Below, piece after piece: positions 5,150-8,216 of a stretch of 8,216 bases of DNA. The notes beneath the pieces were generated by a model. It searched no databases and was not told the origin of the DNA. It saw nothing but the letters and a program-made list of their open reading frames with translations. Within the stretch, counting starts at the first letter, position 1. Each line of letters starts with the position of its first letter. Source of the stretch: Betaproteobacteria bacterium (lineage in GTDB: Bacteria; Pseudomonadota; Gammaproteobacteria; Burkholderiales; SG8-39); the NCBI GenBank assembly GCA_019509895.1, contig JAEKLK010000011.1:1-8216 (forward strand). Reading direction: 5' to 3'. The translations under genes were made by a program, and so were the position numbers.

Positions 5150-8100
5150 ATCCGTCGCGGCTTTTTATCCTGCGGCCCGTCGCCACTTCACTTTTCATGG
5201 TGGCGGTCCTGCTCGCCGGCTTTGTCGCCTACCGGCAGCTGCCGATCTCGGCGCTGCCGCAGGTCGACTACCCGACGATCCAGGTGTTCACTTTCTATCC
5301 GGGCGCGAGCCCGGACGTGATGGCCTCGTCGGTCACCGCGCCGCTCGAGACGCAGTTCGGCCAGATGCCCGGGCTCAAGCAGATGCTCTCGACCAGCTCC
5401 GGCGGCGCCTCGGTGATCACGCTGCAGTTCGATCTCGCGGTGCCGCTCGACGCCGCGGAACAGAGCGTGCAGGCGGCGATCAATGCCGGCTCGAACCTGC
5501 TGCCGCAGGATTTGCCGGCACCGCCGGTCTATAGCAAGGTCAACCCGGCCGATGCGCCGATCATCACCCTCGGACTGTCGTCGCGCACGATGTCACTGCC
5601 CGACATCCAGAACCTCGCCGACACGCGCCTGGCGCAGAAGCTCTCGCAGGTGGCGGGCGTCGGGCTGGTGACGCTGTCCGGCGGCCAGCGCCCCGCCGTG
5701 CGCGTGCAGGCGAATCCCAACGCGCTCGCAGCGAACAACCTCGGCCTCGAAGACGTGCGCACGGCCATTACTGCATCGAACGTCAAGCGCGCCAAGGGTA
5801 GCCTCGATGGGCCGGCGCGCGCCTACACCATCGACGCCAACGACCAGCTCACCTCGGCGGCGCAGTACAAGTCGATCGTCGTCGCCTACCGCAATGGCGC
5901 TCCGGTGTTCCTCTCCGATGTCGCCGACGTTGTGGACAGTGCCGAGAACCTGCGCCTCGCCGCGTGGATGAACGAGGTGCCGGCGATCATCCTCAACATC
6001 CAGCGCCAGCCGGGCGCCAACGTCATCGACGTGGTCGATCGCATCAAGCGCCAGCTGCCGCAGCTGCAGGCATCGCTGCCCGCAGCCCTGGATGTCGCGG
6101 TGCTCACCGACCGCACGGTAACGATCCGCGCCTCGGTGCACGACGTGCAGATCGAGTTGCTGCTGGCGGTAGCCTTGGTCGTGGCGGTGATCTTCGTCTT
6201 CCTGCGCAAGCTGCGCGCCACCATCATCCCGAGCGTTGCCGTGCCGCTTTCGCTCATCGGCACGTTCGGCGTCATGTACCTCGCCGGGTTCTCGATCAAT
6301 AACCTTACGCTGATGGCGCTGGTGGTCGCCGCCGGCTTCGTGGTCGACGACGCCATCGTCGTCATCGAGAACATCGCACGCTATATCGAGGCCGGCGAGC
6401 CGCCGCTGCAAGCCGCGCTCAAGGGCTCGGAGCAGATCGGCTTCACCATCATCTCGCTCACCTTCTCGCTCATCGCGGTGCTGATACCGCTCCTTTTCAT
6501 GGGCGACATCGTCGGGCGCCTGTTCCGCGAGTTCGCCGTGACGCTCGCAGTGGCGATCCTCATCTCGGCGGTGGTGTCGCTCACCCTGACGCCGATGATG
6601 TGCTCGCGGCTCCTGCGCCCCGAGCGCGAGGAGCGCGAGAGCCGCTTCGCGCGTGCGGCGGGCCGCGTGTTCGACCGGGTGATCGAGCGCTACGGTCACG
6701 CGCTCGACTGGGTACTGGATCGCCAGCCGGCCACGCTGCTCGTCTGGGCGGCGGCGCTGGTCCTCACGGTCGTCCTGTATTTCGTGGTGCCCAAAGGCTT
6801 TTTCCCAGTGCAGGACACCGGCGTCATCCAGGGAATCACCGAGGCGCCGCAATCGGTGTCGTTCCCGGCGATGGCCGAGCGACAGCAGGCGCTGGCGCAC
6901 GCCATCCTGCAGGACCCGGCCGTGGAGAGCCTCTCCTCGTTCATCGGGGTCGACGGCACGAACATCACCGGGAACAGCGGCCGCATGCTGATCAACCTGA
7001 AGGCGCACGGCGACCGCAGCATGCATGCCTCGGACGTGATCCGGCGGCTGCAACAGGCCGCGGGCCAGGTGGAAGGCATCCGGCTTTACATGCAGCCGGT
7101 GCAGGACCTCACGGTCGAGGACCGCGTGAGCCGCACGCAGTACCAGTACACGCTCTCGGCCGCCGACGGCAAGCTGCTCTCGGAGTGGGTGCCGCGGCTG
7201 GTCGAGCGGCTCTCGCGCCTGCCGCAGCTGAGCGACGTCGCCTCCGACCTCCAAGACCAGGGCCTGCAGGCCTACGTCGACATCGACCGCGACAGCGCCG
7301 GCCGCCTCGGCATCACGCCGATGGCGATCGACACCGCTCTCTACAACGCATTCGGCCAGCGGCTCGTTTCCACCATCTTTACCCAGGCGACGCAGTACCG
7401 CGTAGTGCTGGAGGTGAAGCCGGAGTTCCGGCTGGCGCCCGAGGCGCTGAAGGAGATCCGCGTCGCCTCGACCTCGGGCCAGCAGGTGCCGCTCGACGCC
7501 ATCGCGCGCATTTCGACCGGCACCGCGCCGCTCGCCATCAGCCATCTCGGCCAGTTCCCGGCGGCGACCATCTCTTTCAACCTGGCGCAGGGCGCGTCGC
7601 TCGGTGGCGCGGTCGACGCGATACAGGCTGTCGAGCACGAAATCGGCCTGCCGCTCGCGGTGCAGACGGAGTTCCAGGGCGCGGCGGCGTCCTTCCGCGA
7701 GTCACTCGGCAGCACGCTCCTTTTGGTACTGGCGGCGGTCGTGACCATGTACATCGTGCTCGGAGTGCTCTACGAGAGCTACATCCATCCGGTGACGATC
7801 CTCTCGACCCTGCCGACCGCCACCGTGGGCGCGCTCGCCGCGCTGCTGCTCGCGCGCGCCGACCTCGGCATCGTCGCCGTGATCGGCATCATCCTGCTGA
7901 TCGGCATCGTCAAGAAGAACGCGATCATGATGATCGACTTCGCGCTCGACGCCGAGCGGCTGGAAGGCAAGAGCCCGCGCGAGGCGATCCGGCAGGCGTC
8001 GCTCCTGCGCTTCCGGCCGATCCTGATGACCACCGCGGCCGCGCTCTTCGGCGCGCTGCCGCTGATGCTCGGCTCCGGGGTCGGCTCGGAGCTGCGCCAT

Positions 8101-8216
8101 CCGCTCGGGCTCACCATGGTCGGCGGGCTGATCGTCAGCCAGGTGCTCACGCTCTTCACGACGCCGGTGATCTACCTGTACTTCGATCGCCTGGCGCGGC
8201 GCTACCGCCCGGCCGT
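5146..8216 (+). CDS. mdtB: Multidrug RND efflux transporter subunit MdtB (3' end cut by window)
   Basis: The frame stays open for 1023 complete codons to the window edge with no stop. The family is about 1040 residues long, so only the last few are missing. It is an inner-membrane, proton-driven HAE1-type RND pump. TM1 is at about 11-29, TM2 at about 336-355, TM7 at about 530-549 and TM8 at about 856-876, with large periplasmic porter loops between TM1/TM2 and TM7/TM8. The proton-relay residues are intact: D401-D402 in GFVVDDAIVVIEN, K924 in GIVKKNAIMMIDFA, and R955 and T962 in RFRPILMTT (equivalent to AcrB D407/D408, K940, R971, T978). SKVNPADAPI, GVGLVTLSGGQRPAVRV, VSRTQYQYTL and YNAFGQRLVSTIFTQ follow E. 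coli MdtB rather than AcrB or MexB. MdtB works with MdtC in a mixed trimer, so mdtC should lie just downstream. The ATG overlaps the mdtA stop (ATGA). Confidence 0.95.
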   Translation, partial: MNPSRLFILRPVATSLFMVAVLLAGFVAYRQLPISALPQVDYPTIQVFTFYPGASPDVMASSVTAPLETQFGQMPGLKQMLSTSSGGASVITLQFDLAVPLDAAEQSVQAAINAGSNLLPQDLPAPPVYSKVNPADAPIITLGLSSRTMSLPDIQNLADTRLAQKLSQVAGVGLVTLSGGQRPAVRVQANPNALAANNLGLEDVRTAITASNVKRAKGSLDGPARAYTIDANDQLTSAAQYKSIVVAYRNGAPVFLSDVADVVDSAENLRLAAWMNEVPAIILNIQRQPGANVIDVVDRIKRQLPQLQASLPAALDVAVLTDRTVTIRASVHDVQIELLLAVALVVAVIFVFLRKLRATIIPSVAVPLSLIGTFGVMYLAGFSINNLTLMALVVAAGFVVDDAIVVIENIARYIEAGEPPLQAALKGSEQIGFTIISLTFSLIAVLIPLLFMGDIVGRLFREFAVTLAVAILISAVVSLTLTPMMCSRLLRPEREERESRFARAAGRVFDRVIERYGHALDWVLDRQPATLLVWAAALVLTVVLYFVVPKGFFPVQDTGVIQGITEAPQSVSFPAMAERQQALAHAILQDPAVESLSSFIGVDGTNITGNSGRMLINLKAHGDRSMHASDVIRRLQQAAGQVEGIRLYMQPVQDLTVEDRVSRTQYQYTLSAADGKLLSEWVPRLVERLSRLPQLSDVASDLQDQGLQAYVDIDRDSAGRLGITPMAIDTALYNAFGQRLVSTIFTQATQYRVVLEVKPEFRLAPEALKEIRVASTSGQQVPLDAIARISTGTAPLAISHLGQFPAATISFNLAQGASLGGAVDAIQAVEHEIGLPLAVQTEFQGAAASFRESLGSTLLLVLAAVVTMYIVLGVLYESYIHPVTILSTLPTATVGALAALLLARADLGIVAVIGIILLIGIVKKNAIMMIDFALDAERLEGKSPREAIRQASLLRFRPILMTTAAALFGALPLMLGSGVGSELRHPLGLTMVGGLIVSQVLTLFTTPVIYLYFDRLARRYRPA

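Noticed and set aside
5593..7638. Long open frame on the minus strand (681 codons) opposite mdtB
   Set aside because: Its product is dominated by Arg, His, Asp and Gly-rich text with no recognisable domain or membrane pattern, as expected from the antisense of a high-GC3 gene. The plus-strand frame has clear RND motifs throughout.
5146..8216. Assignment of the RND gene as mdtC, acrB or mexB
   Set aside because: Position directly after mdtA and several segments (PSRLFI-RPVAT, SKVNPADAPI, VSRTQYQYTL) favour MdtB.
1..8216. Mobile elements, CRISPR arrays, tRNA or rRNA genes
   Set aside because: I saw no transposase or integrase frames, no regularly spaced repeats of array type, and no tRNA- or rRNA-like sequence.

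Overview
This window is about 8.2 kb of GC-rich chromosomal DNA from a Gram-negative proteobacterium. A beta- or high-GC gammaproteobacterium is the best guess, from the strong G/C bias at third codon positions and the close resemblance of four consecutive proteins to the E. coli BaeS, BaeR, MdtA and MdtB families. The species cannot be read from the sequence.

Layout: (1) the 3' end of a plus-strand gene for a tetratricopeptide-like protein (1-255); (2) a 56-bp convergent gap with a short GC-rich hairpin; (3) a minus-strand MFS exporter gene of the MFS_3/EntS type (312-1628); (4) a divergent regulatory region of about 300 bp (1629-1926), holding a sigma70-like promoter that points at the MFS gene, a perfect 8-bp direct repeat with an 11-bp period beside its -35 hexamer, and a small hairpin; (5) a tightly packed plus-strand operon: sensor kinase BaeS (1927-3261), response regulator BaeR (3258-3917), periplasmic adaptor MdtA (3917-5149) and RND pump subunit MdtB (5146 to the window end). 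Each junction overlaps by 4, 1 and 4 bp respectively, and MdtB lacks only its last few residues.

The operon reads as a self-contained envelope-stress and efflux module. BaeS senses envelope damage or toxic compounds and phosphorylates BaeR at D52. BaeR then drives transcription of a tripartite pump: MdtA is the adaptor, MdtB is one inner-membrane transporter, and an MdtC partner is expected just downstream, outside the window. In E. coli the pump genes come first (mdtABCD-baeSR). Here the regulators lead and the pump genes follow, so induction would also amplify the sensor and regulator.

The system itself is a known type, and I do not see an undescribed machine here. The most interesting signal is the intergenic region: an 11-bp-period tandem repeat, the architecture used by OmpR/PhoB-family regulators such as BaeR, placed 2 bp upstream of a recognisable promoter for the divergent MFS exporter. 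This suggests that the MFS pump belongs to the same regulon.
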